DNA from: Acidiphilium multivorum AIU301
Lineage (GTDB): Bacteria; Pseudomonadota; Alphaproteobacteria; Acetobacterales; Acetobacteraceae
Assembly (NCBI RefSeq): GCF_000202835.1
Contig: NC_015186.1
Location: 1,736,001-1,800,000, forward strand
Reading direction: 5' to 3'
DNA length: 64,000 bases
Every line of letters starts with the position of its first letter. Position 1 is the first letter of the stretch. Shown one piece after another: positions 25,928 to 35,245 of this stretch. The notes beneath the pieces are model-generated. The model was not told where the DNA came from. It ran no database searches and saw nothing but the letters and a program-made list of their open reading frames with translations. Both the position numbers and the translations under genes were made by a program.

Positions 25928-26888
25928 TTTCGGATTGCCAAATCCGCACCACTGGCCGGCCTGTCGCCGCCGAAGTGAGCCGTGCCTGTTCAAGTCCGGC
26001 GCGGGCATTGGCAAGCACGGTGGCTGGATCGTCGCCCGAACGCGCCCAGCGCGACGCGATGCCGATGGCCGCATGACGGCCGGTGCCGGCCAGCATCGCA
26101 TCAAGCCTTGCCACGATCCGGTCGCCTCGCTCGGCCGCAATCAGGTGATCGACGCCGTCACACCAGGCGGCAAGCCGGGTCGGCCCGATCCGGCCGATCA
26201 GGTCGCTCGGCCGCAGCATGTCACGCAGCGTTTCGGCCGATTCGCGAATGACCGCCGACGACGCCTCGGAGCCGGTCGCGCCGCCCGACTTTACCCAGCC
26301 AATGGCGAACATGGTGCCAACCCGCTCCTCGATATCGAGCCGGTCAAACCGCCGATCGGCCTGCGCAAGAAAGCTCGGCAACGGCCACAAGCCCGTTTCG
26401 GGGTCGAGCGCATTACGCTTGCCACCACCGGCGACATCGAGCAGGCGCACGACGAGCGTGCGCAGATGCGGGCCGATCGCGGTCAGAAGTTCCGTTTCCG
26501 CTGCGGTGAACCGCCTGTCTCCCGGGCTGCGCCATGCCAGGAGCGCGGCGCTGACCGATCGTCCGGCCGTCACGTTGCCGAGATCGACCGGAATGGTGAT
26601 CGATTCGCCCCCCGGCATGTCGGCAAGGCCAATGCCGTAGGGGTAATCGGCCAGAACGGTCTCGGCTCCCGTCAGCGGCGGGACCGGACGAGCGACAACA
26701 CAGACGCCCGAATCGGCGAATTCCGCCGCCAGCAGGGCGCAGGCGGCCGAGCCGGCGGTCGTCGCATCCGGCAATCCGGCCAGGCTTTCGATCATGCGCA
26801 CCAGGCGGTCGAAGCGCTCCGCATTTCCGCCGCCTGCCGAACCAGCATTCGCATACGAGTCCGTCGAAAAATCTGCCCGATTCGTCAT
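25920..26888 (-). CDS. GAF-like protein with degenerate GGDEF domain
   Basis: 322 residues. The N-terminal half (about 20-155) looks like a GAF sensor. The C-terminal half starts with [13 protein letters not shown] and has [18 protein letters not shown], which line up with the start and centre of a GGDEF domain, but the GGDEF signature is replaced by GPTRL. It is therefore unlikely to make c-di-GMP and may bind it, another ligand or a partner. The assignment rests on these partial motifs. The stop codon lies within the palindromic element. Confidence 0.6.
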   Translation of the reverse strand: MTNRADFSTDSYANAGSAGGGNAERFDRLVRMIESLAGLPDATTAGSAACALLAAEFADSGVCVVARPVPPLTGAETVLADYPYGIGLADMPGGESITIPVDLGNVTAGRSVSAALLAWRSPGDRRFTAAETELLTAIGPHLRTLVVRLLDVAGGGKRNALDPETGLWPLPSFLAQADRRFDRLDIEERVGTMFAIGWVKSGGATGSEASSAVIRESAETLRDMLRPSDLIGRIGPTRLAAWCDGVDHLIAAERGDRIVARLDAMLAGTGRHAAIGIASRWARSGDDPATVLANARAGLEQARLTSAATGRPVVRIWQSEIS

Positions 26889-26993
26889 GGATGCGTTTTC
26901 GCAGGATCAGGTAAACAACGGATTACCACCGGATTGACAGGCGCGACCCTGCTCAGCATGGTCGCGCCCACACAAGATACGGAACGCCTGCCG

Positions 26994-27833
26994 ATGGACC
27001 ACACGCAACTCGCCGCCGCCGTCACCGCCGCCTGGGAACGCCGCGACCAGCTCAGTCCGGCCTATCAGGGATCCGACCGGGAGGCCGTCAGCGATGCGCT
27101 CGCCCGTCTCGATCGGGGCGAACTGAGGGTTGCCGAGCCCGGCCCGGGCGGCTGGGTCGTCCATCAATGGCTCAAGCAGGCGATCCTCATGTCCTTCCGC
27201 CTGCTGCCCAACCGCACCATGCCGGGCGCCGGCGGCGCGCCCGTGTTCGACAAGGTCCCGATGAAGTTCGGCGACTGGGACGATGCGCGCTTCGCCGCCG
27301 CCGGCATCCGCGCGGTGCCCGGCGCCGTCGTCCGCCATTCGGCGCATGTCGGCCGCAATACCGTGCTGATGCCCTGTTTCATCAATGCCGGCGCCCGGGT
27401 CGGCGAGGACACGATGATCGATACCTGGTCCACGGTGGGCTCCTGCGCGCAGGTTGGCCGCAACTGCCACATCAGCGGCGGCGTGGGAATCGGCGGCGTG
27501 CTCGAGCCGCTGCAGGCCAACCCCGTGATCATCGAGGACGACTGCTTCATCGGCGCCCGTTCCGAAGTTGCCGAAGGCGTGATCGTGGAGCGCGGCGCCG
27601 TGCTCTCCATGGGCGTGTTCCTCGGCGCCTCCACCCGAATCGTCGACCGGACGACCGGCGAAGTGATCTATGGCCGCGTGCCGGCCTATTCCGTCGTCGT
27701 GCCAGGCACCATGCCCGGCAAGCCGCTGCCGGACGGAACTCCGGGCCCGTCCCTCGCCTGCGCCGTGATCGTCAAGCGGGTCGACGCCCAGACACGGTCG
27801 AAGACCGCGATCAACGAGTTGCTGCGGGCGTGA
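26994..27833 (+). CDS. dapD: 2,3,4,5-tetrahydropyridine-2,6-dicarboxylate N-succinyltransferase
   Basis: Succinylase step of lysine and diaminopimelate synthesis. 279 residues with the left-handed beta-helix hexapeptide repeats ([43 protein letters not shown]). The N-terminus [24 protein letters not shown] matches the family. I chose the ATG at 26994, which aligns with the E. coli start; an ATG at 26958 is an alternative. Overlaps dapE by four bases. Confidence 0.96.
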   Translation: MDHTQLAAAVTAAWERRDQLSPAYQGSDREAVSDALARLDRGELRVAEPGPGGWVVHQWLKQAILMSFRLLPNRTMPGAGGAPVFDKVPMKFGDWDDARFAAAGIRAVPGAVVRHSAHVGRNTVLMPCFINAGARVGEDTMIDTWSTVGSCAQVGRNCHISGGVGIGGVLEPLQANPVIIEDDCFIGARSEVAEGVIVERGAVLSMGVFLGASTRIVDRTTGEVIYGRVPAYSVVVPGTMPGKPLPDGTPGPSLACAVIVKRVDAQTRSKTAINELLRA

Positions 27834-28945
27834 CCGAGGCCGATCCCGTTCCCCTCGCGCGGGACCTGCTGCGCAGCCGCTCGGTCACCCCCGAGGACGA
27901 TGGCGCCCAGACCGTTCTCGCGAGGGCGCTGGACGCCCTGGGATTCTCGATCGAATGGCTGCGCTTCGGCGAGGTGAGCAACCTCGTCGCACGCCGCGGC
28001 TCAGGCAGCCCGCATTTCGGCTTTGCCGGCCATACCGACGTCGTGCCGCCGGGCGAGGGGTGGCGCCACGACCCCTTCGCGGCCGTCATCGAGGACGGCC
28101 TGCTGTTCGGACGCGGCGCGGTCGACATGAAGGGCGCCATCGCCGCCTTCGTCGCCGCCCTCGCCGCCCGCCCGGCAAATCATGCAGGCACGATCTCGCT
28201 CCTCATCACCGGCGATGAGGAAGGCGATGCCGTGGACGGCACCCGGCGCATTCTCGACCATCTCGCCGCCTCCGGTGCCCTGCCGGAATTCTGCCTGGTC
28301 GGCGAGCCGACCTGCCGCGCCCGGCTCGGCGACACGATCAAGATCGGCCGGCGCGGCTCGATTTCGGCGCATGTGACGGTTCGCGGCGTGCAAGGCCATG
28401 TCGCCTACCCCCATCTGGCCGACAATCCGCTCCATCGCCTGATTCCGGCACTCGAAGCCCTGCGCGCCACGACGCTTGACGAGGGAACCGCGTGGTTCGA
28501 GCCCTCATCGCTGCAGATCACCAGCGTCGATACCGGAAACAAGGCCGGCAACGTGATCCCGGCGAGCGCCTCGGCCCGGCTGAACATCCGTTTCAACGAC
28601 CGCCACACCGGCCCCGATCTCGCCGCCTGGATCCGCGATACCGTGGCCCGCCACGCCCCCGGCGCCGCCTGCGACATCGGCATCAGCGGCGAGGCCTTCC
28701 TGACCGAACCCGGCCCCGTGACCACGCTGTTCAGCGAGGCGGTGGCGGCGGTGACCGGCATCACGCCGAAGCTCGACACCGGCGGCGGCACGTCGGATGC
28801 CCGCTTCATCGCCGCGCACTGCCCCGTCGCCGAATTCGGCCTGGTCGGCACCTCGATGCACCGGGTGGACGAGGCCGTGCCGGTGAGCGAGCTGCGCGCG
28901 CTGGCCGAAATCTACGGCCGGATCCTGGACCGCGTGTTCCGATGA
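27830..28945 (+). CDS. dapE: Succinyl-diaminopimelate desuccinylase
   Basis: Zinc-dependent M20 hydrolase releasing succinate to give LL-diaminopimelate. 371 residues. Metal ligands and catalytic Glu appear in [37 protein letters not shown] and [15 protein letters not shown]. The GTG start at 27830 overlaps the dapD stop. Confidence 0.96.
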   Translation: MTEADPVPLARDLLRSRSVTPEDDGAQTVLARALDALGFSIEWLRFGEVSNLVARRGSGSPHFGFAGHTDVVPPGEGWRHDPFAAVIEDGLLFGRGAVDMKGAIAAFVAALAARPANHAGTISLLITGDEEGDAVDGTRRILDHLAASGALPEFCLVGEPTCRARLGDTIKIGRRGSISAHVTVRGVQGHVAYPHLADNPLHRLIPALEALRATTLDEGTAWFEPSSLQITSVDTGNKAGNVIPASASARLNIRFNDRHTGPDLAAWIRDTVARHAPGAACDIGISGEAFLTEPGPVTTLFSEAVAAVTGITPKLDTGGGTSDARFIAAHCPVAEFGLVGTSMHRVDEAVPVSELRALAEIYGRILDRVFR

Positions 28946-29547
28946 ACGGCAACGACGGTTTCGCCACCTCGGTCCTCGGCACGCTGCGCGGTCTGGTCGG
29001 CCTGGCGCTCGGGCGGGTCGAGGCGTTCCGGGAATTCCGCAACACCCCGGCCGCGTTTTCCGCATCGATCGCGCCCCTCATCGCGTTTCCGCTGGTCGGC
29101 GCCGCCCTGCTCGGCCTGCGCGGATACTGGGTCTATGCCGCGTCGCTGATGCTCTCCCGCCTCTGCGGCGTCCTGCTCCAGCCGGTGATCGTCGAGTTCG
29201 CCGCGCGGCGGCTCGGCCGGCAGGAACGCTGGCTGACCACCAGCACGGCGCTCAACTGGTCGATCTGGATCATCTTCGTGCTCATCCCGGCCGCCATGGT
29301 GGTCAATGACGGGTTGGTGTCGATGGGCGTCGGCCTGCCGGCCGCGCTCGCGATGTCCGCCGGCATGATCGGGGCCTACATGCTATGGCTGCAGGCCTTC
29401 ATCCTGCGCACCGGCCTCAAGACCAACTGGTGGAAGGCGATCGCCCTGCTGCTCGTCGTGAACCTGGGCGTCGCGATCCTGTATGCGGTGCCTTACCTGT
29501 TCCATCCGGAACTGCTCCGGCTCACGGTGAGCCCGCCTTCAGGCTGA
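28942..29547 (+). CDS. Membrane protein of unknown function
   Basis: 201 residues with four or five predicted membrane segments (about 35-60, 65-90, 105-130, 140-160, 170-195). I do not recognise the family. Its ATG overlaps the dapE stop (ATGA), so it is in the dap operon, and its last 26 bases overlap the convergent rsmI. Confidence 0.7.
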   Translation: MNGNDGFATSVLGTLRGLVGLALGRVEAFREFRNTPAAFSASIAPLIAFPLVGAALLGLRGYWVYAASLMLSRLCGVLLQPVIVEFAARRLGRQERWLTTSTALNWSIWIIFVLIPAAMVVNDGLVSMGVGLPAALAMSAGMIGAYMLWLQAFILRTGLKTNWWKAIALLLVVNLGVAILYAVPYLFHPELLRLTVSPPSG

Positions 29548-30421
29548 GCGCGCGCGCATAGACCTGCTTGCGCGGCAGGTCGAGTTCCCGCGCCACGAAG
29601 GCCGCGGCATCCCTGATCGTCATCCGCGCGAGGGCCTCGCCGAGCGCCTCGTCCAGCTCCTCCTCCGAAGCGCTCGTCTGCGGCGCCGGCCCGATCACCA
29701 GCGTGATCTCGCCGCGCGCCTCATGGGCCGCGTAATGCGCCGCGAGCGCCGCGAGCCCGCCGCGCCGCACCTCCTCGAATCGCTTCGTCAGCTCCCGCCC
29801 CACGGCGGCGGGGCGGTCGCCAAGCACGGCCAGACAGTCCTCAAGGCAGGCGGCCAGCCGGTGAGGCGCCTCGTAGAAGACCAGCGTCGCCGACAGTCCG
29901 GCATGCTCGGCGGCGACCACCCGCTGCAGCGCGCTGCGCCGAGCGGCCGCGCGCGGCGGCAGGAAGCCATTGAACAGGAAGGGATGCGGCGGCAGGCCGG
30001 ACAGCGCCAGCGCCATGAGCGCGGCATTCGGCCCCGGCACGGCGCTGACCGCGAGCCCCGCCTCGATGGCGGCGCGCACCAGACGGTATCCGGGATCGGC
30101 GATCAGCGGCGCGCCGGCATCGCTGACCAGCGCCAGCCGCCGCCCGTCCTGCATCATCGCGATCAGCGACGCGGTCCGCGATTCCTCGTTATGATCATGG
30201 AACGACTGCAGTTTCGTGACGATGCCGTGCTGGGCCAGCAGGGGCGCTGTAACCCTTGTATCCTCGCACAATATCATGTCGGCGTCGCGCAGCGCCCCGA
30301 CCGCGCGCGGCGACAGATCGCCGAGGTTGCCGATTGGCGTGGAAACCAGCACAAGATCGGGTTGCCGGCGGGAGAGCGCGTCGGATGATGAGGAAGGAGT
30401 TTCGGATGTCACGCCGGACAT
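29522..30421 (-). CDS. rsmI: 16S rRNA (cytidine-1402-2'-O)-methyltransferase
   Basis: SAM-dependent methylation of C1402 in the decoding centre. About 299 residues. LVLVSTPIGNLGDLSPRAV, CEDTRVTAPLL, SDAGAPLIADPGYRLV and VPGPNAALMALALSGLP are typical of the TP-methylase fold. I used the ATG at 30421; a TTG at 30448 would extend it. The start region overlaps the start of the divergent lipoprotein gene by 16 bases. Confidence 0.94.
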   Translation of the reverse strand: MSGVTSETPSSSSDALSRRQPDLVLVSTPIGNLGDLSPRAVGALRDADMILCEDTRVTAPLLAQHGIVTKLQSFHDHNEESRTASLIAMMQDGRRLALVSDAGAPLIADPGYRLVRAAIEAGLAVSAVPGPNAALMALALSGLPPHPFLFNGFLPPRAAARRSALQRVVAAEHAGLSATLVFYEAPHRLAACLEDCLAVLGDRPAAVGRELTKRFEEVRRGGLAALAAHYAAHEARGEITLVIGPAPQTSASEEELDEALGEALARMTIRDAAAFVARELDLPRKQVYARALSLKAGSP

Positions 30422-31692
30422 TAACGCCTGTGACACTGGTATTGGCAACCTTGGCGGCCCTGGCGCTGGCGGGATGCAGCACCGTGACGTCCCCCCCGGT
30501 CTCGAACGTCGGGGGGACGGCCCAGGGCATGACCAGCCCCGATCTGGGCCAGCGGCACGGCCCCGTGGCGCTTCTGGTGCCGCTCAGCGGGCCCTATGCC
30601 GGGATCGGCCGGTCGATCGAGCAATCCGTCAAGCTCGCCTTTTCCACCCATGGCGCGCCGCGACTCGACATCGAGAACACCGGCGGCACGCCCTCGGGCG
30701 CCGCCGCCGCCGCGCATGCCGCGATCAATGATGGCGCCGGCCTCATCCTCGGCCCGCTCACCAAGGGCGAGACCCAGGCCGTTGCGCCGATCGCCCAGGC
30801 CGCGGGCGTCAATGTCCTGGCCTTCACCAACGACAACAGCATCGCGCAACCCGGCGTCTGGCCGATGGGCATCTCGCCGGACCAGCAGGTCAGCCGGGTC
30901 GTGTCCTACGCGATCGAGAGCGGGCGCACCCGCACGGCCGCGATCCTGCCGGAAGGCCAGTTCGGCCGGCTCATGGCCGCCGCCCTGCGCCAGACCGCGG
31001 CGCGTCTCGGCACGCCGCCACCGCGCATCGGCTATTACTCCGCCTCCTTTGCCAGCCTGAACGCGACGACCCGCAGCATCTCGCAATTCGACAGCCGCGG
31101 CGCCGGACTGATGGCCCGGATCCGCGCCGCCCGCGACCAGGACAATGCGGCCGGCCGGCGCCTCGCCGACAAGCTGCGCACCGAGCCGGTGCCGCCGCCC
31201 CCCTTCGATGCGCTCCTGCTCGGCGCGACCGGCGAGGATCTGGCCGAACTGCAGACCTTCCTGCCCTATTACGAGGCCGGCCCGCCGCAGGTGCAGCTGC
31301 TCGGCCCGGCGCTCTGGGCCAGCAAGGCGAAGGCGATGGCCACGCACGATGCGCTGCGCGGCGCGCTCTATGCCGCGCCCGATCCCGCCGCCGGCCTTCC
31401 CTTCGAACAGAAATTCGAGGCGACCTATGGCGGCGGCAAGCCGCCCTCGATCGACAAGGTCGCGTTCGACGCCGCGGCGATCGCGGTGCTGGCCGCGCAT
31501 GAGGGCGGCTATACCACCGCGGTCCTCACCAACCCGACCGGCTTCGCCGGCACCGACGGCGTGATGCGGCTGCTGCCGGACGGACATGTGGAGCGCGGCC
31601 TCGCGGTGTTCCGCGTCGAACCCGGCGGACCGAAGATCGTCTCGCCGGCGCCGCAGACGCTGCCCTCGCCGGCATCGCCGCCGAACGCCTGA
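30406..31692 (+). CDS. LpoA-like penicillin-binding-protein activator lipoprotein
   Basis: 428 residues with a signal peptide and lipobox ALAGC near residue 23, then a periplasmic-binding-protein fold (VALLVPLSGPYAGIGRSIEQ, GLILGPLTKGETQAVAP). Proteins of this type beside rsmI are homologous to E. coli LpoA, which activates PBP1A; alphaproteobacterial members are less studied, so the partner is an inference. The ATG at 30406 has GGAAGGAG seven bases upstream. Confidence 0.78.
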   Translation: MSRRTLTPVTLVLATLAALALAGCSTVTSPPVSNVGGTAQGMTSPDLGQRHGPVALLVPLSGPYAGIGRSIEQSVKLAFSTHGAPRLDIENTGGTPSGAAAAAHAAINDGAGLILGPLTKGETQAVAPIAQAAGVNVLAFTNDNSIAQPGVWPMGISPDQQVSRVVSYAIESGRTRTAAILPEGQFGRLMAAALRQTAARLGTPPPRIGYYSASFASLNATTRSISQFDSRGAGLMARIRAARDQDNAAGRRLADKLRTEPVPPPPFDALLLGATGEDLAELQTFLPYYEAGPPQVQLLGPALWASKAKAMATHDALRGALYAAPDPAAGLPFEQKFEATYGGGKPPSIDKVAFDAAAIAVLAAHEGGYTTAVLTNPTGFAGTDGVMRLLPDGHVERGLAVFRVEPGGPKIVSPAPQTLPSPASPPNA

Positions 31693-31702
31693 CGGGGCCC
31701 TC

Positions 31703-33082
31703 ATGCGGCGTCCGATCGCCACGATCGCGGCCTGGCTCGGCGGCCCGCCCGCGGCGGTACTCGTCGCGCTGATGCTGGCCGGCGCGATTCCCGCCTGGGA
31801 AGGTGCCGGCTGGCTCGCCGGCTGCGCCGTCTGGTCGGTCGCCGCCGGCGTCGTGCTCGCGCGCGACCTGCGGCGCTTCAGCGAGGCGCTCGCCGCCTCG
31901 GCTCCCGCCGAACTCCGGCTGATCACGCCCGGGCTCACCAATCTCGCCCAACGCATCATCCACACGATCGCGGCCGAGCGCCAGTCCCGCGAGGCCGTCA
32001 CCGCCGATGCGAATTACAGCCATTCGCTGCTCAACCGCCTGCCCGACGCGCTGTTCCAGCTCGACGGCCCGCCCGGCGCGCGGCGAATCGTCTGGCGGAA
32101 TCCCGCGGCGGTCCGCGCCTATGGCGCCGAGGAATCCGCCCTGCTCCGCCATCCGCAGCTCCGCGCCGCGCTGGCGGAGGTCGAGCTGGCCGAGCAGCCG
32201 GTGCGCGCGACCATCTCGCTCGCAACACCGGTGCCGCGCGACCTCGACGCGACCGTCATACGCAGCGGCGATACCGGCCGCGCCGCGCCGATCTACATCC
32301 TGCTGGCCGACCGCACGCGCGAGCGCGAGCTGAACCGGATGCGGGCCGATTTCGTGGCCAATGCGAGCCACGAGCTGCGCACGCCGCTGACCAGCCTGAT
32401 CGGCTTCATCGAAACCCTGCGCGGCCCCGCCCTGGGCGATGCCGAGGCCCTGCCGCGCTTCCTCGCCATCATGGCCGAACAGGCGGAGCGGATGCAGCGG
32501 ATCATCGCCGACCTGCTCAGCCTGTCGCGAATCGAGATGACCGAGCACCAGCCCCCCGCCGAACAGATCGAGATCGGGCCGGTGCTGCGCCAGGTCGCCG
32601 GCTTCATGGAGCCGGTTCTCGAAAAGGCGTCCGCCACCCTGACGCTCGACATCGCCGCCGACCTGCCCGCCCTGCCCGGCGATTCCGGCCAGCTCACCCT
32701 GGTCTTCGGCAACCTGATCGACAATGCCGTCAAATACAGCGCGCTCAAGCACGGCGCCGCCGGCGGAACCGTGGTGATGACGGCGCACGCGACGCCGGAT
32801 GCCGATTTCAACCAGCCCGGCGTCCTCGTATCGGTCGTTGACGACGGGCCGGGCATCGCCCGCGAGCATCTGCCGCGCCTGACCGAGCGCTTCTACCGGG
32901 CGGACAAGGGCCGCGCCCGCGCGGTGGGCGGCACCGGGCTCGGCCTTGCCATCGTCAAGCATGTCGTGATGCGCCATCGCGGCCGCCTGCTGATCGACAG
33001 TGTCGAGGGCGAGGGCACGACCTGCCGCGTCTGGCTGCCGGCAGCCACGCTGGCCGCGGTCCCGGCGCGCCGCTCGGCCTGA
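31703..33082 (+). CDS. PhoR-like sensor histidine kinase
   Basis: 459 residues. Two N-terminal membrane segments (about 5-30 and 35-55), a PAS-like region (about 110-200), HisKA with FVANASHELRTPLTSLIGF, and HATPase with NLIDNAVKYS, VDDGPGIA and GGTGLGLAIVKH. Architecture and sequence are closest to phosphate sensor PhoR. No response regulator or pst/phoU genes are adjacent, so the phosphate role is tentative. Confidence 0.85.
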   Translation: MRRPIATIAAWLGGPPAAVLVALMLAGAIPAWEGAGWLAGCAVWSVAAGVVLARDLRRFSEALAASAPAELRLITPGLTNLAQRIIHTIAAERQSREAVTADANYSHSLLNRLPDALFQLDGPPGARRIVWRNPAAVRAYGAEESALLRHPQLRAALAEVELAEQPVRATISLATPVPRDLDATVIRSGDTGRAAPIYILLADRTRERELNRMRADFVANASHELRTPLTSLIGFIETLRGPALGDAEALPRFLAIMAEQAERMQRIIADLLSLSRIEMTEHQPPAEQIEIGPVLRQVAGFMEPVLEKASATLTLDIAADLPALPGDSGQLTLVFGNLIDNAVKYSALKHGAAGGTVVMTAHATPDADFNQPGVLVSVVDDGPGIAREHLPRLTERFYRADKGRARAVGGTGLGLAIVKHVVMRHRGRLLIDSVEGEGTTCRVWLPAATLAAVPARRSA

Positions 33083-33129
33083 CCGGCGCCGGCGGTTTCA
33101 TCCGCCGCCGGGTTGGGCTAGAGCATCTT

Positions 33130-33166
33130 CCGGTCGGACCGGCTTGTCCGATCGGATAGGGATGCC
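33130..33166. repeat. Hairpin-containing intergenic repeat, copy 1
   Basis: CCGGTCGGAC and GTCCGATCGG form a 10-bp stem with one imperfect pair around CGGCTT. The part 33146-33166 matches 61419-61439 at 19 of 21 bases. The hairpin follows the kinase gene and may also serve as a terminator. Confidence 0.5.
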
Positions 33167-33234
33167 CGCCTGATCATGTGGATCGAGCGGGGCTTCCGGC
33201 ACCAGCACCGGCAGAAGGATCGGCCCGAACACCC

Positions 33235-34122
33235 ATGCGCGTCCCGTTTCGCCTCGCCGCCGGCAGCGTCGTCGTCGGCTTCGTCTCGCTTGGCCTCAAG
33301 GCGGCCGCCTGGCGCGTGAGCCATTCCGCGGCACTCTATTCCGACGCCCTGGAATCGCTGGTGAACGTCTTCGCCGCCGTCATGGTCATGATCGCGCTCA
33401 AGGCCGCCGCCAAGCCCGCCGATTCCGAGCATCCCTACGGCCATGCCAAGGCCGAGCTGCTCAGCGCGGTCGCCGAGGGCGGGATGATCATCTTCGCCGC
33501 GGTACTGATCCTCGAGCGCGCCGCGAGCACCATCCTTGCCCCCCGCCTGCCCGTCGCACCGGAACTCGGTCTCGGCCTGAACGCGGCGGGCGGCGTGGTG
33601 AACGCGCTCTGGGCGCTCGCGCTCGGCCGTTCCGGCGCGACGCGGAAGTTCCCGGCGCTGGCCGCCGACCAGGCCCACCTGATCGCCGACGCCATCACCA
33701 CCCTCGGCATCATCGGCGGGCTCTCGCTCGCCATTCTGGCCAACCTGCCGGTGCTCGATCCGCTCATCGCCATCGCCGTCGCCGCGCAGATCGCCTTCAT
33801 GGGCGGGCGGACCGTGCTGCGCGCCCTCAGCGCCCTGCTCGACCGCGCGCCGCCGCCCGAAATGGTCGAGCGCATCCGCCATCTGGTCGCCATCCACGCC
33901 GCCGGCGCGATCGAGGCGCACGACATGCGCATGCGCGAGGCCGGCCAGTCGCGCTTCCTCGAATTCCACCTCGTCGTCCCCGGGGGCATGACGGTCGCCG
34001 AATCCCACGCCATATGCGACCGTATCGAGGCTGCCCTGCGGCGGGAGATGGCCGGCGTGATCATCACGATTCACGTCGAGCCGGACAACAAGGCCAAGCA
34101 CGAGGGGATCATGGTGAAATGA
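33235..34122 (+). CDS. Cation diffusion facilitator metal exporter
   Basis: 295 residues, six predicted membrane segments and a cytosolic C-terminal domain. Metal-site residues are seen in HSAALYSDALESLVNV (TM2) and AADQAHLIADAITTLG (TM5, HxxxD). The C-terminal part has EFHLVVPGGMTVAESHAICD. Members use proton antiport to export Zn, Fe, Mn or Co; the metal cannot be read here. The ATG at 33235 is the first start that keeps TM1 intact. Confidence 0.88.
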   Translation: MRVPFRLAAGSVVVGFVSLGLKAAAWRVSHSAALYSDALESLVNVFAAVMVMIALKAAAKPADSEHPYGHAKAELLSAVAEGGMIIFAAVLILERAASTILAPRLPVAPELGLGLNAAGGVVNALWALALGRSGATRKFPALAADQAHLIADAITTLGIIGGLSLAILANLPVLDPLIAIAVAAQIAFMGGRTVLRALSALLDRAPPPEMVERIRHLVAIHAAGAIEAHDMRMREAGQSRFLEFHLVVPGGMTVAESHAICDRIEAALRREMAGVIITIHVEPDNKAKHEGIMVK

Positions 34123-34132
34123 GGCACGCCAC

Positions 34133-34690
34133 ATGGTGAAACTGGACACGATCGTGACCCGCGGCGGCGATCGCGGCGAAACCTCGCTGGCCGACGGCTC
34201 CCGCGTCGCCAAGAGCCACAGGCGCATCGCGGTGTTCGGCGCGCTGGACGAGGCCAACACGGCGATCGGATTCCTGCGCGTGGCCTGCGCCGGACTGCCG
34301 GCGGTCGATCGCGTGCTCGCCGCCATCCAGAACGACCTGTTCGACATCGGCGCCGAACTCGCCGCCCCGCCCGACCCGGCCCGGCCGTCACGCCTGACCG
34401 AAACCTATCTCGCCCGGCTCGACTCGGCCGCCGCCGACTGGAACGCGCGGCTCGCCCCGCTCACCAGTTTCATCCTGCCCGGCGGCACCGAAGCCGCGGC
34501 GCGCGCGCATCTCGCCCGCACCGCGGCGCGGCGCGCCGAGCGCGAACTGGTCGCCCTCGCCGCCGAGGCGGGTGTTTCGGACATCCCGATCCCCTACCTC
34601 AACCGCCTGTCGGACGTGATGTTCATCCTCGCCCGCCTGCTGAACGACGAAGGCCGGGCCGACACGCTCTGGCGACCCGGCGGCGCCTGA
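34133..34690 (+). CDS. Cob(I)yrinic acid a,c-diamide adenosyltransferase, PduO type
   Basis: Makes adenosylcobalamin from cob(I)alamin and ATP. 185 residues. The ATP-binding TRGGDRGETSLADGSRV, the helix with FGALDEANTAIGFLR, and FILPGGTEAAARAHLARTAARRAERE are diagnostic for PduO. It starts ten bases after the CDF stop. Confidence 0.95.
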   Translation: MVKLDTIVTRGGDRGETSLADGSRVAKSHRRIAVFGALDEANTAIGFLRVACAGLPAVDRVLAAIQNDLFDIGAELAAPPDPARPSRLTETYLARLDSAAADWNARLAPLTSFILPGGTEAAARAHLARTAARRAERELVALAAEAGVSDIPIPYLNRLSDVMFILARLLNDEGRADTLWRPGGA

Positions 34691-34709
34691 CCGCCGGGTG
34701 CGATGCGCC

Positions 34710-35102
34710 TCAGAGCAGGTGGAAGCTCGCGACCTTGCCGTTGTTCAGGGTAAGGTCGGTGAGGACCTGGTCGCCGTCATGCAGCGTCACCTCGAAGATG
34801 TAACCCACCGTCGGACCGACGCGCTGCGTGGTCAGGTATTTCACCGAGAAGGGCTGCCCGAGCGGGATCTTCGCATTGATCTCGGCCGCCTGAACGGGGA
34901 ATTTCTTGGGATCGACATGCGCCTTGAACACCGTCGTCGCCGGCGCGACGAAGTCCGCGTAGCTGGAATGCCCGATCGCGGTGAGCATCTGCGTCATGTC
35001 GCGCGTCGCCAGCGGAACGTTGGGCGACTGCGCCTGCGCCACGGCGCCGCCCGCAATCCCGGCCGCCACCAGCAGCCCCGCCACGCGAATCGAAAATGTC
35101 AT
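34710..35102 (-). CDS. Secreted protein of unknown function
   Basis: 130 residues with a clear signal peptide (about 1-24, cut near AQAQS). The mature part has no cysteines and looks like a small beta-rich domain. I do not recognise a family. GAGAGGAAA precedes the ATG. It converges with the adenosyltransferase gene and diverges from the SDR gene. Confidence 0.7.
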   Translation of the reverse strand: MTFSIRVAGLLVAAGIAGGAVAQAQSPNVPLATRDMTQMLTAIGHSSYADFVAPATTVFKAHVDPKKFPVQAAEINAKIPLGQPFSVKYLTTQRVGPTVGYIFEVTLHDGDQVLTDLTLNNGKVASFHLL

Positions 35103-35245
35103 GAGGTTTCCTCTCTTTTGGTATCAGCCGCCCTGTTCCGCGCCGGCGTCACCGGTCGCGGCCGAAGCCATCGGCTCCGGCGGGCCGGGCGAATTGCGCC
35201 GGCCTTCCTGCGCTGGCATCATGATCTATTAAAGGAGACGGATCA

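Noticed and set aside
25899-26993. Long N-terminal extension of dapD
   Set aside because: DapD proteins begin close to the ATG at 26994. The extension is antisense to the GAF gene and shows no domain.
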